DNA of 64,000 nucleotides, from assembly GCA_050954285.1 (NCBI GenBank), contig JBPBPL010000019.1, positions 28,044 through 92,043 on the forward strand, in the 5' to 3' direction. Shown one piece after another: positions 50,673-59,847 of this stretch; position 1 is the stretch's first letter, and each line of letters begins with the position of its first letter. Origin of the DNA: Mucilaginibacter_A sp050954285. GTDB taxonomy: Bacteria > Bacteroidota > Bacteroidia > Sphingobacteriales > Sphingobacteriaceae. Under the pieces are notes generated by a model. The model saw only the letters and a list, made by a program, of their open reading frames with translations, was not told where the DNA came from and did not search any database. A program made the translations under genes and the position numbers.

Positions 50673-53258
50673 ATGAAAAAATTATGGACTGCTTGTTTAT
50701 TGGCAGTAGCCGCTCAAACTTTCGCACAAACTACGCCTGTTCCGGGCAGTAAATACGATCAGCATAAAGTTTTTGAACCGAATTTTTATACGGAGAAAGG
50801 TAACCAGTTTCGTACGGCCGGCGGTGCGCCAAGTGCTAAATACTGGCAAAATCATGCTGATTATCAGATTAATGTGGCGTTGGATACGGTTAAAAAACAA
50901 ATATCGGGTAGCACTACCATCACTTATACCAATAACAGTCCGGATGGCTTGCCATTTTTATGGCTGCAGTTGGATCAAAATATTTACCGGCAGGATTCTC
51001 GTGCCGAAGCTACTACGCCCGTTACCGGCGGTCGTTTTGCCAACAAAGCTTTTACGCAGGGCGATGTGATAAAATCTGTTACGCTGATTCGGAACGGCAA
51101 GGCAGAAGCGGCCAATTATCTGGTAACAGATACGCGGATGCAGATAAAACTGCAGGATTCGCTAAAAGCATCAGGCAGCAAAATCCAGATCAGGATTGAT
51201 TATAGTTTTGACATCCCGGAAAACGGTACCGACCGGATGGGTCGCCTGCATACCAACAACGGCTGGATTTATGAAATTGCACAATGGTATCCACGGATGG
51301 AGGTTTATGATGATTTGACCGGCTGGAACACGATTCCATATTTGGGTGCCTCCGAGTTTTATCTGGATTATGGCAACATGAGTTATTCTATTACAGCGCC
51401 ATCTAACCTGATTATTGCCGGTTCCGGTGATTTACTGAACCCAACCGAAGTGTTTTCGCCAACGGTTCAAAGCAGGTTGGCCAATGCCCGGAACAGCGAT
51501 AAAACGGTGATGATCCACGATTCATCAGAAGTAGCACAGCAGAATAATTATTTTAAAAAGCCGACGCTGACCTGGCGCTTTCTGTGCAAAAATACGCGTG
51601 ATGTGGCCTGGACGGCTTCCAACGCCTTTGTTTGGGATGCGGCTCGGATCAATCTTCCCAGCGGAAAAAAAATTCTGGCACAATCATTCTACCCGATGCA
51701 AAGCGGCGGCCCTGCGGCCTGGGGCCGATCTACAGAATACGTTAAAAATAGCATCGAAATGGATTCGCGCCAGTGGTTTGAGTTTACTTATCCAACGGCA
51801 ACCAATGTGGGTGGCATTGTTAGCGGAATGGAATATCCGGGAATTGTTTTCTGCGGATCTGATAGTCGCGGCGGTGAACTCTGGGATGTAACCAATCACG
51901 AATTTGGCCACAACTGGTTCCCGATGATTGTGGGTTCTAACGAGCGGAAATATGCCTGGATGGACGAAGGTTTCAACACATTTATCAACCAGATTGATGC
52001 TACGCTTTTTAACAAAGGCGAATATTATACCCGGCCAGATGCAGAAGCCAATGCACAAGCCGCTTTCGGCCCGCAGGCAGAAGCTATTTTTAATACACCA
52101 GATGTAATTCAGGCTTCGTTTTTGGGTGAAGCAGCTTACAATAAACCAGCTTTAGGTTTGAAAATTTTGCGCGAGCAAATTTTAGGCAAAGAGCGTTTTG
52201 ATTACGCTTTTAGAACTTATATTAAACGCTGGGCTTTTAAACATCCATCGCCCTGGGATTTTTTCCACAGCATGGATAATGCGGCAGGAGAAGATTTAAG
52301 CTGGTTTTGGAGAGAATGGTTTTTTACCACCTGGAAGCTGGATCAGGGTGTAAAAGGAATCACTTACATCCAAAATGATGCGGCAAAAGGAGCATTGATT
52401 TCTATCGAAAACCTGGGCGAAATGGCTTTGCCGGTTACGGTTGCCATTACTGAAGCCAACGGCAAAACCGGAACCGTAAAGTTACCCGCAGAAATTTGGC
52501 AGCGCGGTGGCAGCTGGATTTTTCAGTATCCATCTACCTCAAAAATAAATTTGGTAGTGCTTGATCCGGAGCATATTTTACCGGATGTAGAGCCGGATAA
52601 TAACACGTTTAGCGGAATCACAATGCCTGCAGGAACTACAGCTAACAGTGTCATCAAAAAATATCTGGATGCTGTGGGCGGCGCAGATAAATTGCGGAAT
52701 ATCAAAGATTTAACTATTACTGCAAACGGGCAAATTTCCAATATCCAGATACAGCAAACCACGCAATACAAAATGCCGGACAGGTTTTTGCAGGAAATTA
52801 AGGTGCCGTCATACAATCTGACGCGCCAAACGGTTGTGAATAAAGACAGTGTAAAAACACTGCAAAACGGACAGGCTATCCAGCTTACGCAAAGCGATAA
52901 AGCGATAGTTAAACAGGCGCAAATACTGTTTCCGGAACTGAATTTTAATGCCGCAACATCCGTTTTATCTCCGGGCATAAAAATTATCAATAACCAGCCC
53001 GCTTACCTGATTACCACAACCAGTGCCAATGGCAACACGGTGAAATCTTATTATGATATGGAATCTGGTTTGAAGCTGAAAGAAGCACGTACTTTTTCCG
53101 GCTTAAATACCACTTCGGATTATGGCGATTACCGCGTTGCCGGCAATGGCATTAAAATTCCATACGATACTAAAAATTCTTTGTTCGGGGAAAATATTGA
53201 GTTTAAAGTTTCGGATGTGAAAGTGAATAGTGGTGTAGCGGATAGTCTGTTTCAGTAG
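50673..53258 (+). CDS. M1 family metallopeptidase with C-terminal extension
   Basis: An 861-aa secreted zinc peptidase and paralogue of the one at 33639. Signal MKKLWTACLLAVAAQTFAQ; shared N-domain (KYWQNHADYQINVAL ... ITYTNNSPDGLPFLWLQLDQN); GMEYP and zinc site HEFGH at 409-413, with YAWMDEGFN following. The last 230 residues are an extra domain not in the 33639 protein: TANSVIKKYLDAVGGADKLRNIKDLTI to the end resembles a LolA/outer membrane lipoprotein-sorting-like carrier fold seen fused to Bacteroidota proteases. Function of the tail is unknown. Confidence 0.92.
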   Translation: MKKLWTACLLAVAAQTFAQTTPVPGSKYDQHKVFEPNFYTEKGNQFRTAGGAPSAKYWQNHADYQINVALDTVKKQISGSTTITYTNNSPDGLPFLWLQLDQNIYRQDSRAEATTPVTGGRFANKAFTQGDVIKSVTLIRNGKAEAANYLVTDTRMQIKLQDSLKASGSKIQIRIDYSFDIPENGTDRMGRLHTNNGWIYEIAQWYPRMEVYDDLTGWNTIPYLGASEFYLDYGNMSYSITAPSNLIIAGSGDLLNPTEVFSPTVQSRLANARNSDKTVMIHDSSEVAQQNNYFKKPTLTWRFLCKNTRDVAWTASNAFVWDAARINLPSGKKILAQSFYPMQSGGPAAWGRSTEYVKNSIEMDSRQWFEFTYPTATNVGGIVSGMEYPGIVFCGSDSRGGELWDVTNHEFGHNWFPMIVGSNERKYAWMDEGFNTFINQIDATLFNKGEYYTRPDAEANAQAAFGPQAEAIFNTPDVIQASFLGEAAYNKPALGLKILREQILGKERFDYAFRTYIKRWAFKHPSPWDFFHSMDNAAGEDLSWFWREWFFTTWKLDQGVKGITYIQNDAAKGALISIENLGEMALPVTVAITEANGKTGTVKLPAEIWQRGGSWIFQYPSTSKINLVVLDPEHILPDVEPDNNTFSGITMPAGTTANSVIKKYLDAVGGADKLRNIKDLTITANGQISNIQIQQTTQYKMPDRFLQEIKVPSYNLTRQTVVNKDSVKTLQNGQAIQLTQSDKAIVKQAQILFPELNFNAATSVLSPGIKIINNQPAYLITTTSANGNTVKSYYDMESGLKLKEARTFSGLNTTSDYGDYRVAGNGIKIPYDTKNSLFGENIEFKVSDVKVNSGVADSLFQ

Positions 53259-53265
53259 AAAATTA

Positions 53266-53290
53266 TATACTTCTTTTATCAACCTAAATT
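53266..53290 (-). repeat. motif copy after the M1 peptidase
   Basis: TATACTTCTTTTATC then AACCTAAATT, with the tail shortened. It is within eight bases of the stop. Confidence 0.75.
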
Positions 53291-53322
53291 CATTATTGGT
53301 AATTGCTGACTTTTAAACTTAT

Positions 53323-53352
53323 AAAGCTCTTCGGAAACGAAGAGCTTTTTTT
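53323..53352 (+). terminator. terminator after the M1 peptidase
   Basis: AAAGCTCTTC, loop GGAAAC, GAAGAGCTTT followed by T residues: a 10-bp perfect stem with a T-run. Confidence 0.88.
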
Positions 53353-53424
53353 GTGAATAGCATGTCCAATCCTCCATAAAATCAACATTCTAACTTATAA
53401 AAAAAGCTACTTTAAAAGAAATTA

Positions 53425-53496
53425 ACCCAAAAATAGGTGATAAAAGAAGCATCAGGCAAAATTACCAATGCTTCTTTTATCACCTGAAAATCCTAA
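53425..53496. repeat. 18-bp perfect inverted pair of motif copies
   Basis: AGGTGATAAAAGAAGCAT (53435-53452) and its exact inverse ATGCTTCTTTTATCACCT (53468-53485), loop of 15 bases. Tails AAAAATAGG and CTGAAAATCC flank the arms. It lies just past the stop of the aldo-keto reductase on the minus strand, 83 bases from the M1 terminator. The most perfect example of a paired motif here. Confidence 0.92.
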
Positions 53497-54485
53497 CCTA
53501 AAATTGCATTTACCGCTTTTAATTCTTCTTCGCTAAAAACAGTATTATCCAAGCATTTTAAAGAATCTGCTAATTGCGCGGGTTTGCTGGCACCAATCAA
53601 AACGGAAGTTACGCGCTGATCTTTCAAAATCCAAGACAAAGCCATTTGCGCCAGAGACTGGTTGCGTTGTTCGGCCAGCTGGTTCAGTTTTTTGATCTGC
53701 TCCAGTTTTTCCGGCGTTAACTGCTCTTCCTGCAAAGCGCCGCTTGATCTTGCTGCGCGGGAATCTTCCGGAATGCCGTGCAAATATTTATTCGTGAGCA
53801 TTCCTTGCGCCAATGGCGAAAACGGAATGCAGCCAACGCCTTCTTGCTCCAGCAGATCCAGTAACCCTTCTTCTTCCACCCAACGCTCAAACATGGAATA
53901 TTTGGGTTGATGGATGAGACAGGGCGTACCCAAATTTTTCAAAATCCTGATCGCTTCGGCAGCTTCTTTTGGGTGATAATTGGAAATGCCCACATACAAA
54001 GCTTTGCCCTGCCGAACCATTAAATCCAGCGCGCCCATGGTTTCTTCCAGCGGCGTATCGGGATCCGGGCGGTGCGAATAAAAAATATCCACATAATCCA
54101 GTTTCATGCGTTTTAAACTCTGGTCCAAACTCGCCATCAGGTATTTTTTAGAACCCCATTCGCCGTACGGGCCCGGCCACATTCCATAACCGGCTTTGCT
54201 GCTGATAATCAGTTCATCGCGGTAAGCTTTAAAATCTTCGTGTAAAATCCGGCCGAAATTTTCTTCTGCAGATCCCGGCGGCGGACCGTAATTATTGGCC
54301 AGGTCGAAATGTGTGATGCCGCTATCAAAAGCCAGTTTTAACGTGCTGCGGAAGTTTTCCATCACGTCCACATCGCCGAAATTGTGCCACAGGCCAAGCG
54401 AAACGGTTGGCAGTTTGATGCCGCTTTTTCCGCAGCGGCGGTATTCCATATCCTCGTAACGGGAGGATTTTGCTAAATAAGTCAT
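53493..54485 (-). CDS. aldo-keto reductase, YghZ-like
   Basis: A 330-aa NADPH-dependent reductase: MEYRRCGKSGIKLPTVSLGLWHNFGDV, the catalytic tyrosine in FDLANNYGPPPGSAEENFG, lysine in ISSKAGYGMWPGPYGEWGSKKYL, and YCIPFSPLAQGMLTNKYL. The block resembles E. coli YghZ, which reduces L-glyceraldehyde 3-phosphate and methylglyoxal. Ends immediately before the 18-bp hairpin. Single gene with divergent neighbour at 54612. Confidence 0.9.
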   Translation of the reverse strand: MTYLAKSSRYEDMEYRRCGKSGIKLPTVSLGLWHNFGDVDVMENFRSTLKLAFDSGITHFDLANNYGPPPGSAEENFGRILHEDFKAYRDELIISSKAGYGMWPGPYGEWGSKKYLMASLDQSLKRMKLDYVDIFYSHRPDPDTPLEETMGALDLMVRQGKALYVGISNYHPKEAAEAIRILKNLGTPCLIHQPKYSMFERWVEEEGLLDLLEQEGVGCIPFSPLAQGMLTNKYLHGIPEDSRAARSSGALQEEQLTPEKLEQIKKLNQLAEQRNQSLAQMALSWILKDQRVTSVLIGASKPAQLADSLKCLDNTVFSEEELKAVNAILG

Positions 54486-54611
54486 GTTGTTTGGTTATAA
54501 TTTGATATGCTAAAAGTAGCTTAAACTATAATCTGCTCAAACTAAATTTATATTTATGTTACATTTATTTAACTTAGTTTTCAATACTAATCAGATTAAA
54601 ATGATCGCATT

Positions 54612-55877
54612 ATGAAAAAACTGTTACTACTTCTTTTACCACTACTTTTTCCCTGCCTGCTATTTTCTCAAACAGAACCGGTTAATTACAAAACGGTAAG
54701 CACAAACTTCCAAAAGTTTTATAATGAAAGCAATGCCGATAGCTTGCACAGTTGTTTAAGCACAGATGCAGCAAAACTTATATCGCTGGATCAAACAGCT
54801 GCCCTGATCAAACAGCTGCAAGCCGGTTATGGAAAGCTGAAAACTTTGGAGTTTATCAATCTTACTTCTCCTGTTGCTTCGTACAAGGCAAACTTTGAGA
54901 AAAGTGTACTAGAAATGTCTTTGATTTTAAATGCTGATAATAAAATTAACGGTTTCTTTTTTAAGCCTTATCAGGAAAAGAAAGTTGTTGAAGTTGACCC
55001 GGAACTGACTGAATCACCAATAACTTTAACTGTGCCGGATGCCAGCCTTTCCGGTTCAATAGTTACTCCTAAAAACAGCGCGGGCAAAATTCCTGTAATT
55101 CTAATTATTGCAGGTTCCGGCTCTACCGATCGTGATGGAAACGGGTTTGGATTAACGGCCAATTCTTATCTACTGCTTGCAAATGATTTAGGCAAAAGTG
55201 GTATTGCAACCCTTCGTTATGATAAAAGATATAGCGGCAAAACTACAACATCGAAAACAGAAGCTGAATTGCGCTTTGGTGATTATGTAGATGATGCTGT
55301 AGCTTTAATTAAGCTATTGAAAAGTGATTCCAGGTTTTCTAAAGTTGTGGTTTTAGGCCATAGTGAAGGCTCTTTGGTTGGAATGCTTGCCTTAGAAAGA
55401 GAAAAAGCAGATGGTTATATCTCTTTGGCTGGCCCCGGAGATGCAATTAACAAAACCCTTGCAATTCAGCTTAAAAACCAGTCTCCGGAAGAGTATAAAA
55501 TAACTTTGGGCCGTTTAGACAGTTTAAGTAAAGGTTTGATGGTAAAAGCTGCTGCTACAGATTTATTGTTCAGGCCAAGTGTTCAACCTTATATGATTTC
55601 CTGGATGAAATACAATCCGCAAACTGAAATCAAAAAACTGAAAATGCCAGTGTTAATTGTGCAGGGAACAAATGATGTTCAGGTAAGTGTTGCTGATGCT
55701 AAAAACCTTAAACTGGCTAAACCTGATGCCACATTGGTTTTGATTGATGGCATGAACCACGTTTTAAAACCTGCTCCATACGATCGTGAAAAAAACTTAG
55801 CTACTTACAGCCAGCCATTACTACCGCTGGATAGTAATCTGCAAAATGCAGTTGTTGATTTTGTAAAGGCACAATAA
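54612..55877 (+). CDS. alpha/beta hydrolase, secreted
   Basis: A 421-aa exported serine hydrolase. Signal peptide MKKLLLLLLPLLFPCLLFS, an N-terminal region of about 100 residues resembling DUF3887, then the hydrolase: oxyanion motif IAGSGSTDRDGNG, nucleophile GHSEGSLVG (serine about 253), acid in VQGTNDVQVSV and histidine in IDGMNHVLKP. It resembles the EstD-type esterases. Codons for LLLLLPLL match the motif core but are a plain leucine run. Confidence 0.88.
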   Translation: MKKLLLLLLPLLFPCLLFSQTEPVNYKTVSTNFQKFYNESNADSLHSCLSTDAAKLISLDQTAALIKQLQAGYGKLKTLEFINLTSPVASYKANFEKSVLEMSLILNADNKINGFFFKPYQEKKVVEVDPELTESPITLTVPDASLSGSIVTPKNSAGKIPVILIIAGSGSTDRDGNGFGLTANSYLLLANDLGKSGIATLRYDKRYSGKTTTSKTEAELRFGDYVDDAVALIKLLKSDSRFSKVVVLGHSEGSLVGMLALEREKADGYISLAGPGDAINKTLAIQLKNQSPEEYKITLGRLDSLSKGLMVKAAATDLLFRPSVQPYMISWMKYNPQTEIKKLKMPVLIVQGTNDVQVSVADAKNLKLAKPDATLVLIDGMNHVLKPAPYDREKNLATYSQPLLPLDSNLQNAVVDFVKAQ

Positions 55878-55885
55878 TAACAGGC

Positions 55886-55912
55886 CATTTTTATACCGGT
55901 AAAAACAGCATC
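55886..55912 (+). repeat. motif copy (AACAG form) after the EstD-like gene
   Basis: CATTTTTATACC then GGTAAAAACAGCATC, then CCTAAAATTT. Tail-like sequences on both sides, in the 92-bp gap before the next hydrolase. Confidence 0.8.
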
Positions 55913-55969
55913 CTAAAATTTACTTGTAATTTTAAATGCTTTTATGTTGATTTAAACAACCAATCTAAA

Positions 55970-56893
55970 ATGATGAAACGCTGCTTTTATACAGGTTTTT
56001 TATTTGCCACCATTTCGGTAGCTACTGCAAAAGTTCAGGCACAAACCTTTGTTCCGCTTTATCCAGATGCGGTTCCAAATTCGCTTCCGGTTGCTGATGC
56101 AGAGGAAAAATCCGGTTCGGGCAGTGGCTTACATTATAGTAAAGTGTCAAAACCTACGCTCCAAATTTATCTGCCAAAAGAAAATGCCAACGGCGCTGCC
56201 ATAATAATTTGTCCGGGCGGCGGTTACAGTAATTTGGCTTATGGGCACGAAGGAATTGAGATTGCCGAAGCATTTAACAAATTGGGTGTGGCCGCTTTTA
56301 TCCTCAAATACCGTTTGCCAAGCGATATTACCATGAAAGATAAAACGATCGGGCCGTTGCAGGATGCGCAAATGGCCATCAAAACCGTGCGCGAAGGTGC
56401 TGCCAAATATCACATCGACCCAAACAGAATCGGTATCATCGGTTTTTCTGCTGGTGGAAATTTGGCTGGTTTGGCCGCTACACATTTTGATGATGCCAAA
56501 ATCAGCAATAAAGAAAATACCAGTTTGCGTCCGGATTTTGTGGTGCTGATGTATCCGGTGATTAGTTTAACGGATAGCTTGGCGCATGGTGGATCGCGCA
56601 AAAACCTGATCGGCGAAAATCCTTCGCAGCAAACCATCCGCTATTTTTCGAGCGAATTGAATGTGAAACCGAACACGCCGCCAGCCATGCTGGTTCATGC
56701 AGAAGATGATGGTACTGTTGGCGTAAAAAATAGCTTGTATTTTTACCTGGCATTGCTACAGAACAAGGTTTCGGCCAGCATGATTATCTACCCGAAAGGT
56801 GGGCACGGTTTTGGGTTGAACAATAAAACCACGCCGGATAAATGGATGGATCATTGTAAAAACTGGATGATCAGCAACGGCTGGATTAAGTAA
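55970..56893 (+). CDS. alpha/beta hydrolase, BD-FAE/acetyl-esterase like
   Basis: A 307-aa exported hydrolase with signal peptide (MMKRCFYTGFLFATISVATAKVQA). It has AAIIICPGGGYSNLAYGHEGIEIAEAF, the nucleophile in GIIGFSAGGNLAGL, acid in LVHAEDDGTVGV and histidine in PKGGHGFGL. This pattern is that of bifunctional feruloyl/acetyl-xylan esterase-like enzymes and Bacteroidota acetylesterases. Together with the nearby GH8 and GH92 enzymes it suggests some hemicellulose use, but no polysaccharide locus regulator is present. Confidence 0.9.
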   Translation: MMKRCFYTGFLFATISVATAKVQAQTFVPLYPDAVPNSLPVADAEEKSGSGSGLHYSKVSKPTLQIYLPKENANGAAIIICPGGGYSNLAYGHEGIEIAEAFNKLGVAAFILKYRLPSDITMKDKTIGPLQDAQMAIKTVREGAAKYHIDPNRIGIIGFSAGGNLAGLAATHFDDAKISNKENTSLRPDFVVLMYPVISLTDSLAHGGSRKNLIGENPSQQTIRYFSSELNVKPNTPPAMLVHAEDDGTVGVKNSLYFYLALLQNKVSASMIIYPKGGHGFGLNNKTTPDKWMDHCKNWMISNGWIK

Positions 56894-56894
56894 C

Positions 56895-56918
56895 GATGCT
56901 TCTTTTATCAACTAAAAA
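56895..56918 (-). repeat. GATAAAAGAAGCATC motif copy between the esterase and SRPBCC genes
   Basis: Perfect GATGCTTCTTTTATC (56895-56909) with AACTAAAAACC, beginning two bases after the stop. It is in the 47-bp gap before the next start. Confidence 0.85.
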
Positions 56919-56940
56919 CCTTCATCAACGTAGCAGGAAT

Positions 56941-57396
56941 ATGGAAAGTCCGAAAGTTGTAAAAAACATGATTATCATTAATGCACCCGGCTCTGTGGTT
57001 TGGGATGCGCTGGTGAATCCCGAAAAAACCAAAGTATATATGTTTGGCTGCGAAACCGTATCCGACTGGCAAGTGGGAAGTGATTTGCTTTGGCGAGGGC
57101 AGCATGAAGGCCGGGAAATGGTTTTTGTGAAAGGGAAAATTCTCGAAATTAACCCGGAAACTTTTTTAAAATATACGGTGATCGATCCGTTTGCTGCTTA
57201 CCCGGATGTACCGAAAAATTATTTAAATGTAACCTATGAAATTATCCCGCAGGGCACAAAAACAACATTAATTATTTCCCAGGATGGATTTGAAACTGCT
57301 GCCGAAGGAGAAAAACGTTATACCGATGTGTACAACAACGGCGAAGGCTGGAACCCGATTTTAATTGAAATAAAAAAACTGGTAGAAGGAAATTAG
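56941..57396 (+). CDS. SRPBCC (AHSA1-like) family protein
   Basis: A 151-aa soluble protein of the START/AHSA1 fold: NMIIINAPGSVVWDALVNPEKTKVYMFGCETVSDWQVGSDLLW, FVKGKILEINPETFLKYTV and TYEIIPQGTKTTLIISQDGFE. These domains bind hydrophobic ligands; no specific role is visible. The start at 56941 is chosen because codons back to 56896 are translated from a motif copy (MLLLSTK). Ten bases before the MBL gene. Confidence 0.88.
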   Translation: MESPKVVKNMIIINAPGSVVWDALVNPEKTKVYMFGCETVSDWQVGSDLLWRGQHEGREMVFVKGKILEINPETFLKYTVIDPFAAYPDVPKNYLNVTYEIIPQGTKTTLIISQDGFETAAEGEKRYTDVYNNGEGWNPILIEIKKLVEGN

Positions 57397-57406
57397 CTTT
57401 AAGCGG

Positions 57407-58099
57407 ATGCAGGTATCCAAAATAACCGAAGATGTTTTCCAAGTCACGCTGCCGATTGTCAACGTATTTTTGGTTGATTTGCCTGCGGGATTACTGTTGA
57501 TCGATACCGGTCCGAAAAACAGCGAAGACGAGATTTTTGCCGCCATTGAACAGATTGGCAAACGGCCGACGGATTTAAGATACATTATCATTACACATGC
57601 CCATCACGATCATTCGGGTAGTTTGGCTGCAATTTTGAAAGCGGTTAATGTGCAGGTTTTTGCTTCTCCGCTTTGCGCTGAAATGCTGAAAAGGGGAGTT
57701 GCTTTTGAACCGGAATCTAAATTGTTTAGTTTTTTGTTGAAGCTGATCACGGTTTTTGGCTTAATTCGATTGCAGTTTATCTATATCAATCCTGTAAATT
57801 TCCCTATAAAAATAGTTCTGGAAGGCGATGTCATTCCTGATACCAACGGTTTGCAGGTAATTAATGCACCAGGACATACCTTGGAGCAGATCGCTCTTTT
57901 TTACCCGATAAAAGAAGCATTACTTTTTGCTGCCGATGCCGCGGAAAATTTGAAAAGCCTAAAACCGGCCTTTGCTTACCAATCTGCAAAAATAAATCAG
58001 CAAACTTTAAAAAAATTGACTACTTATGATTTTAAATATGCTGTTTTTGGTCATGGGAGTGCACTTATAAAAGAAAATTTTATAGAAATCTTAGCTTGA
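57407..58099 (+). CDS. MBL-fold metallohydrolase
   Basis: A 230-aa metallo-beta-lactamase-fold protein with the metal motif THAHHDHSG (about residues 65-73), second histidine in NAPGHTLEQIALF, an aspartate in ADAAENL and last histidine in FGHGSAL. Class is glyoxalase-like or related, with unknown substrate. Its codons for PIKEALLF (57907) hold a full motif copy with tail, yet the peptide is a normal family pattern. Confidence 0.85.
   Translation: MQVSKITEDVFQVTLPIVNVFLVDLPAGLLLIDTGPKNSEDEIFAAIEQIGKRPTDLRYIIITHAHHDHSGSLAAILKAVNVQVFASPLCAEMLKRGVAFEPESKLFSFLLKLITVFGLIRLQFIYINPVNFPIKIVLEGDVIPDTNGLQVINAPGHTLEQIALFYPIKEALLFAADAAENLKSLKPAFAYQSAKINQQTLKKLTTYDFKYAVFGHGSALIKENFIEILA
57897..57921 (+). 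repeat. motif copy inside the MBL gene
   Basis: CTTTTTACCC then GATAAAAGAAGCATT, in frame as YPIKEALL. The tail is a good match, so it may be a real copy that settled where the peptide was compatible. Confidence 0.55.
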
Positions 58100-58226
58100 G
58101 CTTCTTTTAAGCTATTATACTATCATTATTTGTATCTTTTATAAGATTTTAAAGATATAGTTGCGATTAAAAAGTTAAAAATTTATCTTTAAGGAATTAA
58201 TTTCTTACAATATTAATTAAATTGGT

Positions 58227-59819
58227 TTGAAATCAGTTTCCAGAAGAGAATTTTTAAATAAAGGAGCCATGCTGGCCGGTGGTGCTTATCCAGCGTTGCT
58301 TGCTTTAGGCATGTTGAAAGCTGCTCCGGCACATGCTTTTGAGCTGGAAGGAAGCGGCGCAGGCAAAAAAGTAATAATTTTAGGCGGCGGTTTGGCTGGG
58401 ATGACAACGGCTTACGAATTGACTAAACTTGGTTACAATTGTACCATTTTAGAAGCCCGCGAACGCGCTGGCGGTCGTTGCTGGAGTATCCGAAACGGAA
58501 GTATTAATAATGAAATTGGTTCGCCACAACAAATTGCCGGTTTTGATAACGACTTGTATTTTAATGCCGGGCCATCGCGCATTCCGCATCACCATAAATT
58601 AACGCTGCATTATTGCAAAGAGTTAGGTGTTCCGCTGGAAGTTTATAACAATGTAAACGAAGCCGCATATTATTTCTCGGAGGGAAAAGGGCCTTTATCC
58701 AACAAAAAAGTTAGGATCAGGGAAATCCAGAATGATGTGCGTGGTTACATGAGCGAAATGCTGGTCAAAGCCATCGATCACAACCAGCTGGATTCAAATC
58801 TTAGCAAGGAAGACACCGAAAAAATTATCGAATATTTGCGTGCCGAAGGTGGACTGAATATTGATAAACTGTATAAAGCTTCGGATAGGAGAGGTTACGT
58901 AGAATCGCCGGGCGCAGGGCAGCTTTCCGGAAAAGTTGCTGATGCATATAAATTGCAGGACATGCTGCAATCGGGTTTGATGGATCCTGATTTCTACAAT
59001 GTATCGCAATATGTGTATGAATTACAAACCACTATGTTTCAGGCTGTTGGCGGAATGGACAAGATCGCGCAGGCTTTACAGCAAAAAATAAGTCCGATGC
59101 TGAAACTGAATGCAGAGGTTTCTTCTATTCAAAATTCGTCGGATGGTGTAAAAATCACTTACAAAGATCAGCAGGGAAACAAGGAAATTACAGGCGATTT
59201 TTGCGTTTGTACTTTGCCGCTGCCGGTTCTCAGTAACATCAGCAATAATTTTTCTTCGGATGTGAGCCGCGCTATTGATTATGCTACTTACATTAAAACC
59301 GGCAAAATTGGTTTACAGTTTAAGCGGCGCTTTTGGGAAGAAGACGAAATGGTTTACGGTGGCATTACGCATACTAACAATGAGTTAACGCAAATTTTTT
59401 ATCCGAACAATAATTACCTGGGTAAAAAAGGCATTCTGCTGGGTTACTATAATTTTAATGATAAAGCGAAGTTGGTTGGTGATCTATCCATCAGCGAACG
59501 CGAAAAACTGGCACTGACAAAAGGTGCCTTGATTCATCCACAGTACCCGACAGCGTTTGAAAAATCTTTTTCAGTAAGCTGGCACAAGGTAAAATACAAC
59601 GAAGGCGGCTGGGCGGTTTATACCGGCGACCAACGAAAAATTGTTTACGAACCACTGCTAAAACCTGAAAAACAGGTTTATTTTGCGGGAGAGCACCTCA
59701 CTTATTTAAACGCCTGGATGGCTGGTGCTTTTGAATCTGCCAGGAGTACGGTAGCGGCAATTCATGCGCGGGCAACAGATCAGCGGGTTGCTTATCCGGC
59801 AACAAGTTCTAAAAGTTAA
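58227..59819 (+). CDS. flavin monoamine oxidase-like protein, Tat-exported
   Basis: A 530-aa FAD enzyme. A twin-arginine signal (SRREFLNKGAMLAGGAYPALLALGML) begins at residue 5, so folded export is likely. The dinucleotide motif is VIILGGGLAGMTTAYELTKLGYNCTILEARERAGGRC, and the FAD C-terminal motif is YFAGEHLTYLNAWMAGAFESARSTVAA. Substrate could be an amino acid or amine. Start is TTG at 58227 as no ATG precedes the signal. The aminotransferase gene follows 28 bases later. Confidence 0.88.
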   Translation: MKSVSRREFLNKGAMLAGGAYPALLALGMLKAAPAHAFELEGSGAGKKVIILGGGLAGMTTAYELTKLGYNCTILEARERAGGRCWSIRNGSINNEIGSPQQIAGFDNDLYFNAGPSRIPHHHKLTLHYCKELGVPLEVYNNVNEAAYYFSEGKGPLSNKKVRIREIQNDVRGYMSEMLVKAIDHNQLDSNLSKEDTEKIIEYLRAEGGLNIDKLYKASDRRGYVESPGAGQLSGKVADAYKLQDMLQSGLMDPDFYNVSQYVYELQTTMFQAVGGMDKIAQALQQKISPMLKLNAEVSSIQNSSDGVKITYKDQQGNKEITGDFCVCTLPLPVLSNISNNFSSDVSRAIDYATYIKTGKIGLQFKRRFWEEDEMVYGGITHTNNELTQIFYPNNNYLGKKGILLGYYNFNDKAKLVGDLSISEREKLALTKGALIHPQYPTAFEKSFSVSWHKVKYNEGGWAVYTGDQRKIVYEPLLKPEKQVYFAGEHLTYLNAWMAGAFESARSTVAAIHARATDQRVAYPATSSKS

Positions 59820-59822
59820 TCA

Positions 59823-59847
59823 ATTTTCACCCCATAAAAACAGTATC
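59823..59847 (+). repeat. motif copy (AACAG form) abutting the aminotransferase start
   Basis: ATTTTCACCC then CATAAAAACAGTATC, then ATG at 59848. It fills the 28-base gap after the amine oxidase. Confidence 0.82.

Noticed and set aside
54630..54645. TACTTCTTTTACC in the signal peptide of the EstD-like gene
   Set aside because: The run of leucine codons CTT/CTA/TTA gives this by itself.
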